64,000 nucleotides of DNA, taken from positions 28,877,541 to 28,941,540 of the forward strand of contig BTRK01000004.1 in the NCBI GenBank assembly GCA_036245805.1, written 5' to 3'. The first letter of the stretch is position 1. The number at the start of each line of letters is the position of its first letter. This document shows positions 1 to 9,432 of this stretch, one piece after another. This DNA is from Pristionchus mayeri. Its lineage: Eukaryota > Nematoda > Chromadorea > Rhabditida > Neodiplogasteridae. A program made the translations under genes and the position numbers. The notes under the pieces were generated by a model that saw only the letters and a list, made by a program, of their open reading frames with translations, was not told the origin of the DNA and ran no database searches.

Positions 1-5
1 CTCAC

Positions 6-591
6 ATTGCCCTTCGCACGATGCGTTTCTCAATGACTTCGCTGAGAACTACGCTCACGCTCCTCCCATCGGGAGTCGTTACGGTAAGCACACCATCGGA
101 GACGTCTGCCTGAAGTGCATCTTTGGGAAACGTCGTCTAGTCGAAATTTGATCAAAAAAGAGATTGGGAAACGTCGCCCTCACTTCGATGAGCATTAGTC
201 TGGGCGCGTTGCGTGCGGAGTACATTGCACCAGTTGCGCCGTCGATGGCGAGGAATTCCCGGTCTCGGTTCTCGCCATTCCGCGGCCCCAGCTCATCGCA
301 GAAGAGAGAGAAGACCTGAAGCGTGGATAGTTGTGGCATAAGGCTGTGAGCGCGAAGCGAAGAAGTAAAAAGTGACCTCTTTCCTCTTGCAACTTTTGAT
401 GGGATGCACCCATAGATTCTTGATGCTTCCCACTGGAATCCACTCTTCATTCCGAGCTGAGAAGTAGGCTCTCAACAGACGATATGCCTGCAATTAAATC
501 TTCATAATTCAGAGAAGAATAGGCTTACATTGTATGAGAGGATGGATCCAGCGATGCAACCAACGAGTGCTTTCCGATCGTCGAGAAGCAT
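6..591 (-). CDS. MARC/MOSC-family amidoxime-reducing protein, 5' part (cut by window edge)
   Basis: Four exons can be chained on the minus strand: 591-529, 487-377, 315-184 and 136-6. All junctions are GT-AG, the first two are phase 0, and a donor at bases 5-1 carries the gene beyond the window. The predicted protein starts MLLDDRKALVGCIAGSIL, a short hydrophobic stretch like the membrane anchor of mitochondrial amidoxime-reducing components. It continues with IKNLWVHPIKSCKRKE and then an FLAIDGATGAMYSARNAPRL segment. These match the MOSC N-terminal beta-barrel (IxxLxxxPIKSC; D(G)xxxxxR(x)xPRL). The family binds molybdenum cofactor and reduces N-hydroxylated substrates at the outer mitochondrial membrane with cytochrome b5. 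The catalytic MOSC domain with its conserved Cys lies outside the window. A GT-donor reading of the last exon was preferred because the alternative is an in-frame stop. Family call is fairly sure; the substrate is unknown. Confidence 0.82.
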
Positions 592-1018
592 CGCAAGGGG
601 GCAATTGAACAGAGTGGACAGTGGGGTTATCCAATCGACTCGTGGTCATAAGAGTGATTAGTGTGCGATTTTCGTGCGAGAGAGCGAATTTCTCTCTTTC
701 TCATCTCTAGACTACAATGACAGGCACACATCACACAAAATCACAATTGGAAGGCGAGATGATAATGATTGGTGAGACAAACGGTCAACCATATCTCAGC
801 GATAGTACATAAACTTTACAGTGATGTGGACAACTGAGAAAAATGAGAGTAAGATAAATTAGTTACCTTATTCTCATTTATGCCATTTCTGCGATAAATT
901 GAACAATTTCCAACATGAATTCCATTCACAGAAGTATTGGAAGGAATGAGAGCTCACATGCAATTTCCTACTCTTTGAATGAATGGAATCCTCTACTATT
1001 TGATCGAGTGTGATTCCA
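592..1018. promoter_or_regulatory. Divergent intergenic region between the MARC gene and a small membrane protein
   Basis: This 427-bp stretch separates two start codons that face away from each other, so it must hold both promoters and 5' leaders. It is AT-rich, with a tract of T/C at 690-705. I see no TATA box or factor site strong enough to name. Confidence 0.4.
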
Positions 1019-1232
1019 ATGAAAGATGAAGATTCCATGAGATCAGATGTGCTTCAATCCAGAACTGTTGGTAAGCAGTGAAAGATGATCGCCTTCAGTG
1101 CGGTATGCGAGGTTGGTGATCTACTTCTTTCGAGTGGTCACTGCACTCACGTGGATCATCATCCTCATCATCGCCATCGATTACTATCGATTCAAGAATG
1201 GGGAGGAGAAGGTTGGAGAAGGAATGGAGTGA
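1019..1232 (+). CDS. Small single-pass membrane protein (61 aa), function unknown
   Basis: Two exons, 1019-1070 and 1099-1232, separated by a 28-nt GT-AG intron (gtaagc...ttcag), give 61 residues. An upstream in-frame TGA at 1001-1003 fixes the ATG at 1019. After a polar N-terminus (MKDEDSMRSDVLQSR) comes one strong transmembrane helix, LTWIIILIIAIDYY, preceded by basic residues (RYARL) and followed by RFKNGEEKVGEGME. An AATAAA signal follows at about 1359. Downstream of the stop another frame encodes an acidic tail (KNGEEPVFQSDSDEESLDEE, ending at 1330); an alternative splice might use it, but no good donor/acceptor pair is seen. I do not recognise the family. Confidence 0.55.
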
Positions 1233-1844
1233 GAGAGAGAAGAATTGAGGAGGAGAAGAATGGAGAGGAGCCAGTCTTCCAGAGTGATTCAGATGAAGAA
1301 TCACTCGATGAAGAGGAGCGAGAATATTGAGACCACTCTGATTCACCTTCCAAGTCATAATAAATAATTTCAATGTACAATAATTGTCTGCTTCATTTTA
1401 ATTTTGTTGTCAAAGTTCAGTGTTCTCATTATTCTAATATTAAGTAAAATAATGAAGACAATGTCCTTCCACTGTGTTGTGTCCCCATTTCAGTGCAATA
1501 CAGTTAATATCAATAGATAAATGCAGCTGAATGAATTAAATTTCACATCTGAGACATTGATTTGCTCACTCTCATTCGAAATATTCCAAGACTCCACTCC
1601 GATGCAAGTTTTTGAAATTTATTTTACAATTTTTATCAACAAATTGAAAAGATCACTGCTGTTTATACCAACTGTCACCACCCGTCTTCGATCAATTCTC
1701 ATTTTCTTCACACCATTCGATTTAGCCGCACGTGACCTTTCCCTGAACAGTTTGAGAAGGTGATTGACAGAAGCAGTTTTACTCAAGTGTAAGGTTTCAG
1801 TGACGTTTAGGACGGTGCCGAAAATCTGCAGCAAGTAGCATCAG
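1233..1844. other. Intergenic, no gene recognised
   Basis: AT-rich sequence following the 61-aa gene. It contains the likely polyadenylation signal AATAAA near 1359 and otherwise only short, compositionally unremarkable reading frames. Nothing further can be supported. Confidence 0.4.
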
Positions 1845-2080
1845 CATCCGTTGATTTTGATGCTGAAAGAGCCTCGCTCTTTAAAGGTGTTGATGGAGCA
1901 ATAGGGGAATCCACATCTAAAATCCCTGTTGTTATCCTTCTGGGCAATGACTGTTGCAGAAGGGAGAGATCACGTATCAACGGAAACCACCCTACGAGTG
2001 TAGATATCAAAGAGTGCGAATGTTGCGAAACTACGAACTTTGCTCTCGCGAGGGACGATCCAATCCATTCGAACGATATC
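1845..2080 (-). pseudogene. Broken copy of the Cys-rich secreted protein gene at 4693-5706
   Basis: Read on the minus strand, 2068-2030 gives MDWIVPRESKVRSF, matching MDWFTPRESQVTRSF of the intact gene. At about 1965-1940 comes SPFCNSHCPEG (intact: SPFCNGQCPDG), then, directly after a ttttag acceptor at 1917, RCGFPYCSINTFKERGSF (intact: RCGQLECTINTFSERGSF). The pieces lie in different frames. Stops follow both the first segment and CPEG, and the counterparts of exons 3, 4 and 6 are missing. It is therefore a decayed tandem duplicate that has lost its middle exons. The shared exon-5 acceptor position supports common descent rather than convergence. Confidence 0.75.
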
Positions 2081-3082
2081 GCGAACAGTGCGGCATGTAT
2101 TCAAATTAACTCGATCTCAAGGACAAATCTCACCGACTATTCCACTCATCATCGCCTCATTTCCACTGGAAATCTCGACGGAGAGAAGAAGGAAGAAAGT
2201 ATAGGTAGACTCTGCAAGCTCCGCCCACTCTGCTCGGACGCTTTACCCCGCAAAAGCGAGACAAGAGGAGCACAATCTTCATGTGAACGCGGGATAAATA
2301 GGCCCGTTTAGTTGCTTTGAGCCAGCGACCAACCGTCTAACAAGTATCAATTGATCGCCTTCATGGTCACTCGTTTCTATTTGACTTGAAAATAAAGGAA
2401 GGATGGATAAGGAAATTCAACCACTCATTGTCTTCTCTTGTGTTAAAGAAGGAGTGTCAGCAAAGTTAAATTTTTGACGCTTTCATAACCATGACCTAGA
2501 CAATCATCCAGCGATCATAGCGCGAGCTAAGAGGACTTTGATGAAACAATATAACAATGGGGACACAATAGTCAGGGGAAATGAGAAAGATGCACATTTT
2601 TCAAACCTGCATTTTTCACTGTTAAATTTTAAAAAGTTTAACAAAGCGAAAAACTCACGAAAATAGCATGACAATACTTGAATCTCCATGAGAAACAACG
2701 GACTCTCGATCCTTCTATTTCACATAGCAAGGATTGGTATTGCATCGGAGGCAGAGGATTATTCGTTATGATTCCCACTTCTTCGATATTCTTGATGAAT
2801 CTTGCGACGCTGCGTTGAATAAGTGAACCATAGAGAAGGAAGAGCATTGAATACCTCATGCCCGTGTCTTCAGTTACCCGCTCAGCGAATGTTCGGTGCA
2901 GATACATTTTCCGATCTTATTATTGCCCAATGATTTGGTGAGATTATCGAATAGATGAGTGTCGAATATCACCTGAAGCGATCAAGCCATCAATAGGAGG
3001 ACCTAATTCCTACTAAATACGCTATTTTGATGCTTCTTACTATATGTCAAGCGATTTCGAACCTGGATGATCCTGAGTATCT
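2081..3082. other. Gene-poor stretch; one unassigned minus-strand reading frame
   Basis: No recognisable family. A minus-strand frame at 2907-2638 reads through 89 residues, including RYSMLFLLYGSLIQRSVARF and IKNIEEVGIITNNPLPP, with no clear splice neighbours. It could be a remnant of an F-box protein C-terminus or chance. The remainder is AT-rich. Confidence 0.3.
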
Positions 3083-3986
3083 TTATATGGTGATGACGGG
3101 AAACTTCATTGATAGTGGAGAAGAATTCTTGAGGAATGGGCCAATCGTGAGGACCATCCATCTCGAGTCCCTCAACAACTCTTTATTCTTCTTGTTGGAA
3201 GTGTTATTGAAAGTAAAAGCAGGTACAATGTTTCTGGCCAAAGCACAATAATGGAAACCTGGGCGATGTCTGACGTCTGCATAATACTCTTTCTTTCTTC
3301 AATACTATTGGCAGCATTTTTCCAGATTTTGTACTTGAGCATTATGGGGGCTGTAGAAACAATAATTGTGAACACACTTATGTTCATAAATGATTGAAAG
3401 CCGTGAACCTTTTGCGCACAATCAGCAAGGGAAATGATTCGTCTCCGACTAACAGACGGAATTCGTAGTCTCCTGGGGTCTGCAATTCCGTCGAATGAAT
3501 TATTCAAATTAGGGAAGGAAAGAGCAATCAAGAGGGAGAGGTCGAAAGATGAGAGTGTTATAGCACTCTTAGCTAATCTTTGTGGATCTCTGTAAATCAA
3601 AAACCCATATGAAATACCTGAGAGATGGTGAGTTGAGCATCCTCCCACTTGATCCCATCCAGATCTCTTTCCCGAGATAGGTAGTACAGGCTCGTAGTGG
3701 CCAGGGAGAGGTTGAAGATGTCCCCTCTAAAAGGACAACACTATGTTTTTCAATAGATATGACGCATAAATTTGATGAAAATAATTAATCAGAAACGAAT
3801 CTTCAATGAGAATTACCTTGAGAGATGCTTGCAGATGGCTAGTAAGCAGAGGAAGGGAAGACAAGTCAACTGATCCTCGGGGAGTTCACTCTGACATGAT
3901 TGAGTCTCACTAAGAACTTCGCAGACCGCGACTCACTGCCTCAGAAGAGATTTCCAAGCCCGTTTCCAAATTCGCGTTGTCATCAT
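3083..3986 (-). CDS. F-box protein (215 aa), five exons
   Basis: Exons 3986-3937, 3888-3817, 3726-3618, 3567-3259 and 3190-3083 join with GT-AG introns and sum to 648 nt. The F-box spans exons 2-3: HELPEDQLTCLPFLCLLAIC then KHLSRGDIFNLSLATTSLYY, following the L-P-x-x-L...I...L...D-L...L-A-x-x-S/T pattern. Exon 4 continues with DLSLLIALSFPNLNNS and ends near AQ; the last exon is KNKELLRDSRWMVLTIGPFL and a short tail before TAA at 3085-3083. F-box proteins dock substrates onto Skp1-Cullin1 ubiquitin ligases; nematodes have very large, fast-evolving sets. The C-terminal substrate domain is not recognised and is shorter than in the two paralogues at 21-27 kb, so the 3' end may be incomplete. The start is the first of two adjacent ATGs. 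Confidence 0.6.
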
Positions 3987-4692
3987 AAGTAGAGTGCGGA
4001 GAGGAAGAGGAAGAGGAAGACTCTGCAGCTCTTTCGAGGGAGAGAGCGAGGAATGAGGAAGAGCGAGGGGAAAGTGCACAGTCTTCCGGAAGAGCAAGGC
4101 CAGGAAAAATGCTGTTTTAGAGCGTTTTTCGAACCGATTTTAAGTCATTTTATGAAGAACTAGTTTAACTATGGTATTAGGATACGGCAAGATGCATTTG
4201 CATGAAATGTTGACTTGATTTTCACCATAGCAAGTTTTACAAGACTGGTCTTCCGGAAGACTTTCCCCACCCTCTCATTCTTCCGGAAGAGAAAATATTA
4301 TTCCTCGTCGCACAGAGCGGTCTTCCCTCTTCCTTTCCGCTCTCTAATCATAAGCGAAGTTCTTTTTCTTGTGACGAGTAAACATATTGAGAAAGCAGCA
4401 GTAGATCGACTTGAAGAGACGAATGAAGAAGGAAGAAAGTCGCTCCATCGACGGAAACCGCCACTTAATAAGGATGAGCAAGCTAGAAATGGAGTGGAAA
4501 ATGGAATAAAAATTATATCAATTAGCAGTGTGAGTTCCTGTGATCTATTGTCTATAAAGAATTGATTATTTGAATAGCCTTCAACCTTCAATGGTATAAT
4601 TCTGCCATGCCCTTTGTTAGATTCATAGCTATTTTGTCTTATCGTCTATTAATGTTTCATCAATCAAACATTTATCGTCGACAACACAACAT
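3987..4692. other. Intergenic region with purine-rich block and palindromic motifs
   Basis: The region between the F-box gene start and the secreted protein's 3' end. A purine-rich block (gaggaagaggaag...) lies at about 3998-4075. A 116-residue plus-strand frame at 4215-4565 has no family signature and includes a basic/acidic run (KHIEKAAVDRLEETNEEGRK); I do not call it a gene. Confidence 0.35.
4082..4290. repeat. Three copies of the 12-bp palindrome TCTTCCGGAAGA
   Basis: Perfect copies at 4082-4093, 4249-4260 and 4279-4290. The core CCGGAA is the ETS-family recognition core, present on both strands because the site is palindromic. Three copies in 209 bp is far above chance for a 12-mer. They lie upstream of the minus-strand F-box gene (start 3986). 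Confidence 0.7.
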
Positions 4693-5706
4693 TTATCTTA
4701 GTTTGAACCAGCTGTCAACGGGCGACTTCGACCCATCTGCGTTGTCTTTGTGCCACTCGACAATCCCACACATCGCATTTCCCTGTATGTTGGTGAAATT
4801 TAAGGGCCTCAATAATCGATCTTACCGATATGCCATCCTTTTTCACGATATTGCATCGTTCGCCTCTGATGGCCACCGTGAATGAACCACGCTCGGAGAA
4901 TGTGTTGATGGTACATTCGAGTTGGCCACATCTAGAAAGAGAAGGAATGATACATAGAACAATTCAGACACTCGCCTGGATCCATCATTGATGAATCGGC
5001 AGTACTGGACAGCAGTAGAGCTCGCCCTCTGCCACACTCCCCTCCACGTGCAGTCCGACGGATCCGCCCTGCAATGATGACTTTATTCATTCCACCTTAA
5101 CCATCTACATAACTAGCGCTGTCTTCTCTTGTCGACTCTGAACTCAGCGATTTGCGTGGAAGCGCCTTCTTTTATAATTTCTAATCAGCGTTCCTTTACA
5201 AAACCTTTTTCGATTTCAAATTGTAACCTATAAATTCTCCTTACATGCAGCAGTATCTCTTCTTGAAGAATCCTCCTAGGATGGTCGTGCATGGTTGCCC
5301 ATACGAATCGTCGGGGACATTGAAGCCAGACATCCACCAGTTGGAGTTGCTGCGAAAGATCATCATCGAAATGGGAAAGAAGGAGATGATTCACCGTCCA
5401 TTGCTCTCTCTGATCTGCTGATATCCATCGGGGCATTGGCCATTGCAGAAGGGAGAAGTACCGTACCAACGACAGCCACCCTGAGAAGGACCTTCCCTAA
5501 GAGCATCGATGAACGAACGAGTAACCTGGCTTTCGCGAGGAGTGAACCAGTCCATGTGAGAGAGTTGATCGGAGGTGTAGCCTTGTGAATGAATTTCATA
5601 TTATCAAGAGAGAGGAGATCTTACCTATGACTCCAGTCAAAGTTGCCTCGCTGGCATCGGCAATTCGAGAGAAGAGAAGAAGCAGAAGAAGGAGTGAGAG
5701 ATGCAT
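4693..5706 (-). CDS. Secreted cysteine-rich protein (220 aa), six exons
   Basis: Exons 5706-5625, 5581-5395, 5349-5245, 5068-4976, 4931-4826 and 4782-4693 sum to 663 nt. Intron 4 (4975-4932) uses a GC-AG donor (gcgagt). The N-terminus [18 protein letters not shown] is a clear signal peptide. Then come MDWFTPRESQVTRSFIDAL, GGCRWYGTSPFCNGQCPDGY, SGFNVPDDSYGQPCTTI, GGFFKKRYCCMADPSDC, RCGQLECTINTFSERGSFTV and GNAMCGIVEWHKD. More than a dozen cysteines after the signal peptide imply a disulfide-bonded extracellular protein. The C-x-W-Y-G-T-x-P-F-C-x-G-x-C core resembles uncharacterised secreted proteins of nematodes; I recall the pattern but cannot name a family. A decayed duplicate lies at 1845-2080. 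The upstream GATA cluster suggests gut expression (inference). Confidence 0.8.
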
Positions 5707-5789
5707 CTCTCAATGGAAAATTGACTATGGCATGTTGAAGTGAGTATAGCAACGTTATGAATGAGCTAGATTGTTGAGAAATGAAAGAG

Positions 5790-5858
5790 GAGATAAAGAT
5801 GAACAGATAATAAAAGGATGAGATAAAGAAGAGCGATAAGAAAGGGATGAGATAGAGA
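5790..5858 (-). promoter_or_regulatory. Cluster of GATA-factor-like sites upstream of the secreted protein gene
   Basis: Five GATA cores (near 5792, 5806, 5822, 5835 and 5851; AGATAA, AGATAA, AGATAA, CGATAAG, AGATAG) fall within about 70 bp, beginning some 85 bp upstream of the ATG at 5706. Intestinal genes of Caenorhabditis are typically driven by such TGATAA/AGATAA sites through ELT-2. The stretch is also purine-rich, so composition accounts for part of the density. Confidence 0.4.
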
Positions 5859-6684
5859 TGGATGCTCTGTACTACGACGTCTTCAGACTGGGATCATCAC
5901 TCACTCGGTTCTCACAAGAGAAGACTCTCGGTGGGGCTGTTTCACGAGAGAATACAGTGGATAAGAGAGACGAGGAGAGGGGAGGGAAGAGCCCATAATT
6001 TATAGCTCGAGAAGACCCCAAGATCTGTGTAAGGACCAGAGAGGCGCAATTGTTGGAAAGCCAAAAATTATTTTGATTGTATTTTGGATGGCAAGTGGGG
6101 ATTTTTTTCGAAATTGCCTCCTTTTCGAAAACGGGATCATTTTTCTAGATTGTCGATTACGAGGACTCGAACAATGGCATTGTTTGTTGTTGTTAGTCCG
6201 AACGTCGCTACGTTTGCCTGTTTGCCTATAATTTTGAAAAAAAGTACTCAGATTCTTCTGTATTGCTGCAGGGCATGACAACGAGATTGGGGACAGTTCA
6301 TAAGGCGCCATAAAACATGGTGATATTAAAAACAGTTCCTGCATAAATTCCTACTAATGCAATAGCTACAAATAGCCTTTGAATTTGAATCTTACCAATT
6401 ATTTCTAAATTTGTTCACAAATAACGTGTCTATCGATTTCATGAGCTCTGCCATTGTTCAATCGATGCCCTTTCTCGCCCTCAAACTGCTACGAAAATTG
6501 TCTTGGATAAAATATAATTGTTCCTTAGCTTATCTCTTAGCATCGGGACACAAACAGGACAGTTTTTAAAGGTTTATATAATAAGAAGAACGTAGAGAAT
6601 CTCGTGGTTATGTATTCTTCGATATTTGTTCAGGGGAATTCGATAGAACGAAATGTTGTGTCTTCTCCCACGGGAGAAACATTA
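5859..6684. other. Intergenic, no gene recognised
   Basis: No family-level signal on either strand. A minus-strand frame of 114 residues (6344-6000) is of ordinary composition with no splice context. A short inverted repeat TTCTCCC-AC-GGGAGAA lies at about 6664-6679, just beyond the troponin T polyadenylation signal. Confidence 0.35.
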
Positions 6685-6690
6685 TTTATT
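6685..6690 (-). terminator. Polyadenylation signal AATAAA of troponin T
   Basis: On the minus strand AATAAA occurs about 107 nt downstream of the troponin T stop (6797-6799) and is the first canonical hexamer after it. Confidence 0.6.
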
Positions 6691-6796
6691 GTGACACGGC
6701 GTTTAAGCAAGTATCATTATTATGGATGTGATTATGGACATTGGAGTCAATTGAGACCGGGAGGTAGAGGTGTTCTTCATCGAAGAAAGAAGTCGC

Positions 6797-8845
6797 TTAG
6801 GCGGCGACCTCCTCAGGGACAGCCTCAACCGGTTCAGCCTGCAAATAGGATGGATTCAGAACCCGAGGGGAAGGAACCATGGAACCAATGGGTGTTATTG
6901 GTACTCACGGGTGCGGGTTCCTCATCTGCGAATTCCTTATCGGGGATCTGGAGGGGGATGGGGGCGACGGGAGGACGAGCTGCGTCTCCCTCCGCCTTCA
7001 CCTGCTCCACGTACTTAGGAGGCTCCAGGTTCTTTCTGAAGAGAGATTCTGTTGTGGTGACAGGATAATTCATTGTATTTTAGTAGTAGAAAAAGGTATA
7101 CAGTATGAAAAAGGAACCTCAGCTGCTCCAGTTCCTCATTCTCCTTTCTTCCCCACTCGGGAGGGGGACGGGCAGTTCCACGGGCGATCGAGGGAGCCTT
7201 CTTCTGCACTGGCTGAAGAGGAACCAATCAACATTCCCGGTCTATTTTCCTCCATGGGCCGGGTTTTCCATTGTGCTTTCGAGTGCATCACTTACATTCT
7301 CGAACATGGTTCTTCTGTCTCCGTATGCTCTTCTGTCGGTCTGTCTATCGAACTTGGATGCAGTGGTGATCTTGGGCGGGTGCTTACTGTTGGCTGCCTG
7401 AAGGGGAAGGGATCATTCCACTCTAATTGAGACTCTTCTCACCTCGATGGGATCGAGTCCCTTCTTGAGGGCCTTGTTGCGGGCTGCCTGACGCTGACGC
7501 TCACCCAGTTCCTTCAGCTGCAATCAGGGGAGCATTAGGAATCTTTCGCTCGCGATCAACTTTTCGAAAACTCGCTAATTGCGAGAAATCCTTGAAAACT
7601 TGACTCACATCGTAGTCCTGTCTCTCGTTTCTCTTCTCCAGATCGTACTTCTCTGCCTCCAGTTTGACGATGCGGGCGTGGAGCTGCTTGATCTTGTCCT
7701 TGAGATCATTGGGAAGGAGACCGGAGATGTCCACTCCACGGCAGACTGCCGAAAGGAATGCCTGAGGAGGAGAGGGCTACTTCGACTCAAATTGATCTTT
7801 GATCTCACCTTCTTGGCCTCTTCCTTCTGCTCCTCACTCATGTTCGCTCCCTTTTTCTGGGATTGTCCGGCGAGGTTTCCGAACTTGCTCGCCTGCTCGC
7901 CCTTCGAGTCGATCGTGAAGTTGCGACCTCCGGGGGCTCCACTGTAAATAGATACTTTTACTTCAGAGTACGGTAGTTCGCTGGGTCATTTTCAGTTCAA
8001 TGAGTCAGATTTCTTACGCGGCAGCACCGGCGAAAGAGCCGGCCATCATCTGCTGACGACGGACCTTCTCCTCGTTCTTGCGACGCTTCTCCTCCTCGGA
8101 TTTGGCCTGAAAGGCGATTATCGATTAGTTAAATATCCTCTAGAGAATCCCGAGGGAAATGAGTTCGCTAGGTCAGATCTCTCACCTTGCGTTCCTCCTC
8201 CTCCTGTCTTCTTCTGTCCTCCTCCTGACGTCTCTTCTCTTGCCATTCTCTCTCCTCCTCTGCTCTCTCCTGCTTGCGACGCTCCTGACGCTCCTTGAGC
8301 ACGCGGAGCTCCTCCTGAGACGAACGGAGATTACGGTAGTTCTCTCGGTCAGATCTCCTACCTCCTCTCTCTCCTTCTCGATGACTCTTCTCTGTTCGTA
8401 GTCGAGCATCTTGGCAGCTTCGTCCTCCTCGTGTCTCTTCTTGGCAGCGAGCATCGCTGCCTCTGCCTCAGTCATCTCAGCTGGTTCGGGCTCCTTCTGC
8501 ACGGGAGGAGGACGAGAAGGCCTGAGGGGAGAGAGGATAAGGAGGGGAGAGAGACCAGCACTCACTTGGTCTCAACGGGAGCAGCCTCCTCAACGGGGGC
8601 CTCCACCTCTTCCGCCCTGCAAGGAGAAAGCTTAGGAAGAGTAGGAAAGAATTCAGGGAATGGGGAAGGAAATATGGAGAGGGCAAATCTAACTTGGACT
8701 CTTCCTCTGCTTCCTCCTCTGCGACTTCCTCCTCCACCTCCTCGTCAGTGCTGAAAAGGAGGTTACGGTGGGCATCGAGTGGGTCAGACCTATGATTGCC
8801 AAGAGTAAAGATAGAAACTCACTACTGCGACTCTTCGTCAGACAT
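6797..8845 (-). CDS. Troponin T (411 aa), thirteen exons, complete
   Basis: Exons 8845-8823, 8750-8694, 8616-8566, 8521-8362, 8314-8186, 8106-8018, 7941-7809, 7761-7609, 7517-7443, 7397-7296, 7212-7118, 7035-6909 and 6838-6797 sum to 1,236 nt. Troponin T anchors the Ca-sensitive troponin complex to tropomyosin on striated-muscle thin filaments. The sequence shows the acidic start [20 protein letters not shown], the tropomyosin-binding segment [20 protein letters not shown] and [12 protein letters not shown], a long R/E/K helix, then the troponin I/C-binding coiled coil [20 protein letters not shown] and [19 protein letters not shown]. The C-terminus is a Pro/Glu-rich tail ending [12 protein letters not shown], typical of invertebrate forms. 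The 5' leader has two close acceptors (near 8866 and 8855), compatible with trans-splicing. All junctions are GT-AG and no defects are seen. Very secure. Confidence 0.96.
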
Positions 8846-9432
8846 GTTTGATTGCTGCAAGTACTGGGGCGAAAACCTGCGAAAAAATAATGAATGATTA
8901 GAGTGAAAGAAAAAAGCGCGGCGAGAATGTTACCAGACTTATTACATTATAGCGCTATGAACTGGATGGTAAGGAACAACTGATATAGCTGGCTCAGCGA
9001 TGTGTACATGGCTAAATGAAACAAAAGTGGGAGAGTGAGATGGTGTAATGCAATTCAACTCAATGGAGAAGGGCTAAAGTGAGTGTATGCCAGGGGACTC
9101 AAGATATCGAGATGGATCAGAGAGAGAGGGAGGAGTATCGCATCTCGAATCGATGTAATGGAGTGAGAGATGCTGCAGATGGGAGAGAAGAGGGGGCGAT
9201 TGGGGAGGGGAAGAGACATCACACCGTGTTTTTGCTTCGGATCGAGAGACTCGCCTACCTCGAAATAGCGCCTGCTAGTTCTCTGGGCGCGTTTTACGAT
9301 TGGAGGAGTGTGTGAAAGAGTGACAGAGATTTTCAACAACTAACTCAACGAGATCATGGAGAAGAAATAAGGCAATATTTATTAGTTTATTATGCAAATA
9401 CAGTAGAATCATCACAGATTCATCATCAGTTC
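8846..9432. promoter_or_regulatory. Region between troponin T start and transporter 3' end
   Basis: Holds the promoter and leader of troponin T on the minus strand, and the 3' end of the upstream MFS gene. AATAAA signals on the minus strand near 9380-9392 suit the transporter transcript. I see no muscle-specific motif I can defend. Confidence 0.4.

Noticed and set aside
6604..7430. Overlapping plus-strand frames opposite troponin T
   Set aside because: They cross troponin T exon-intron structure and show no homology; shadow frames.
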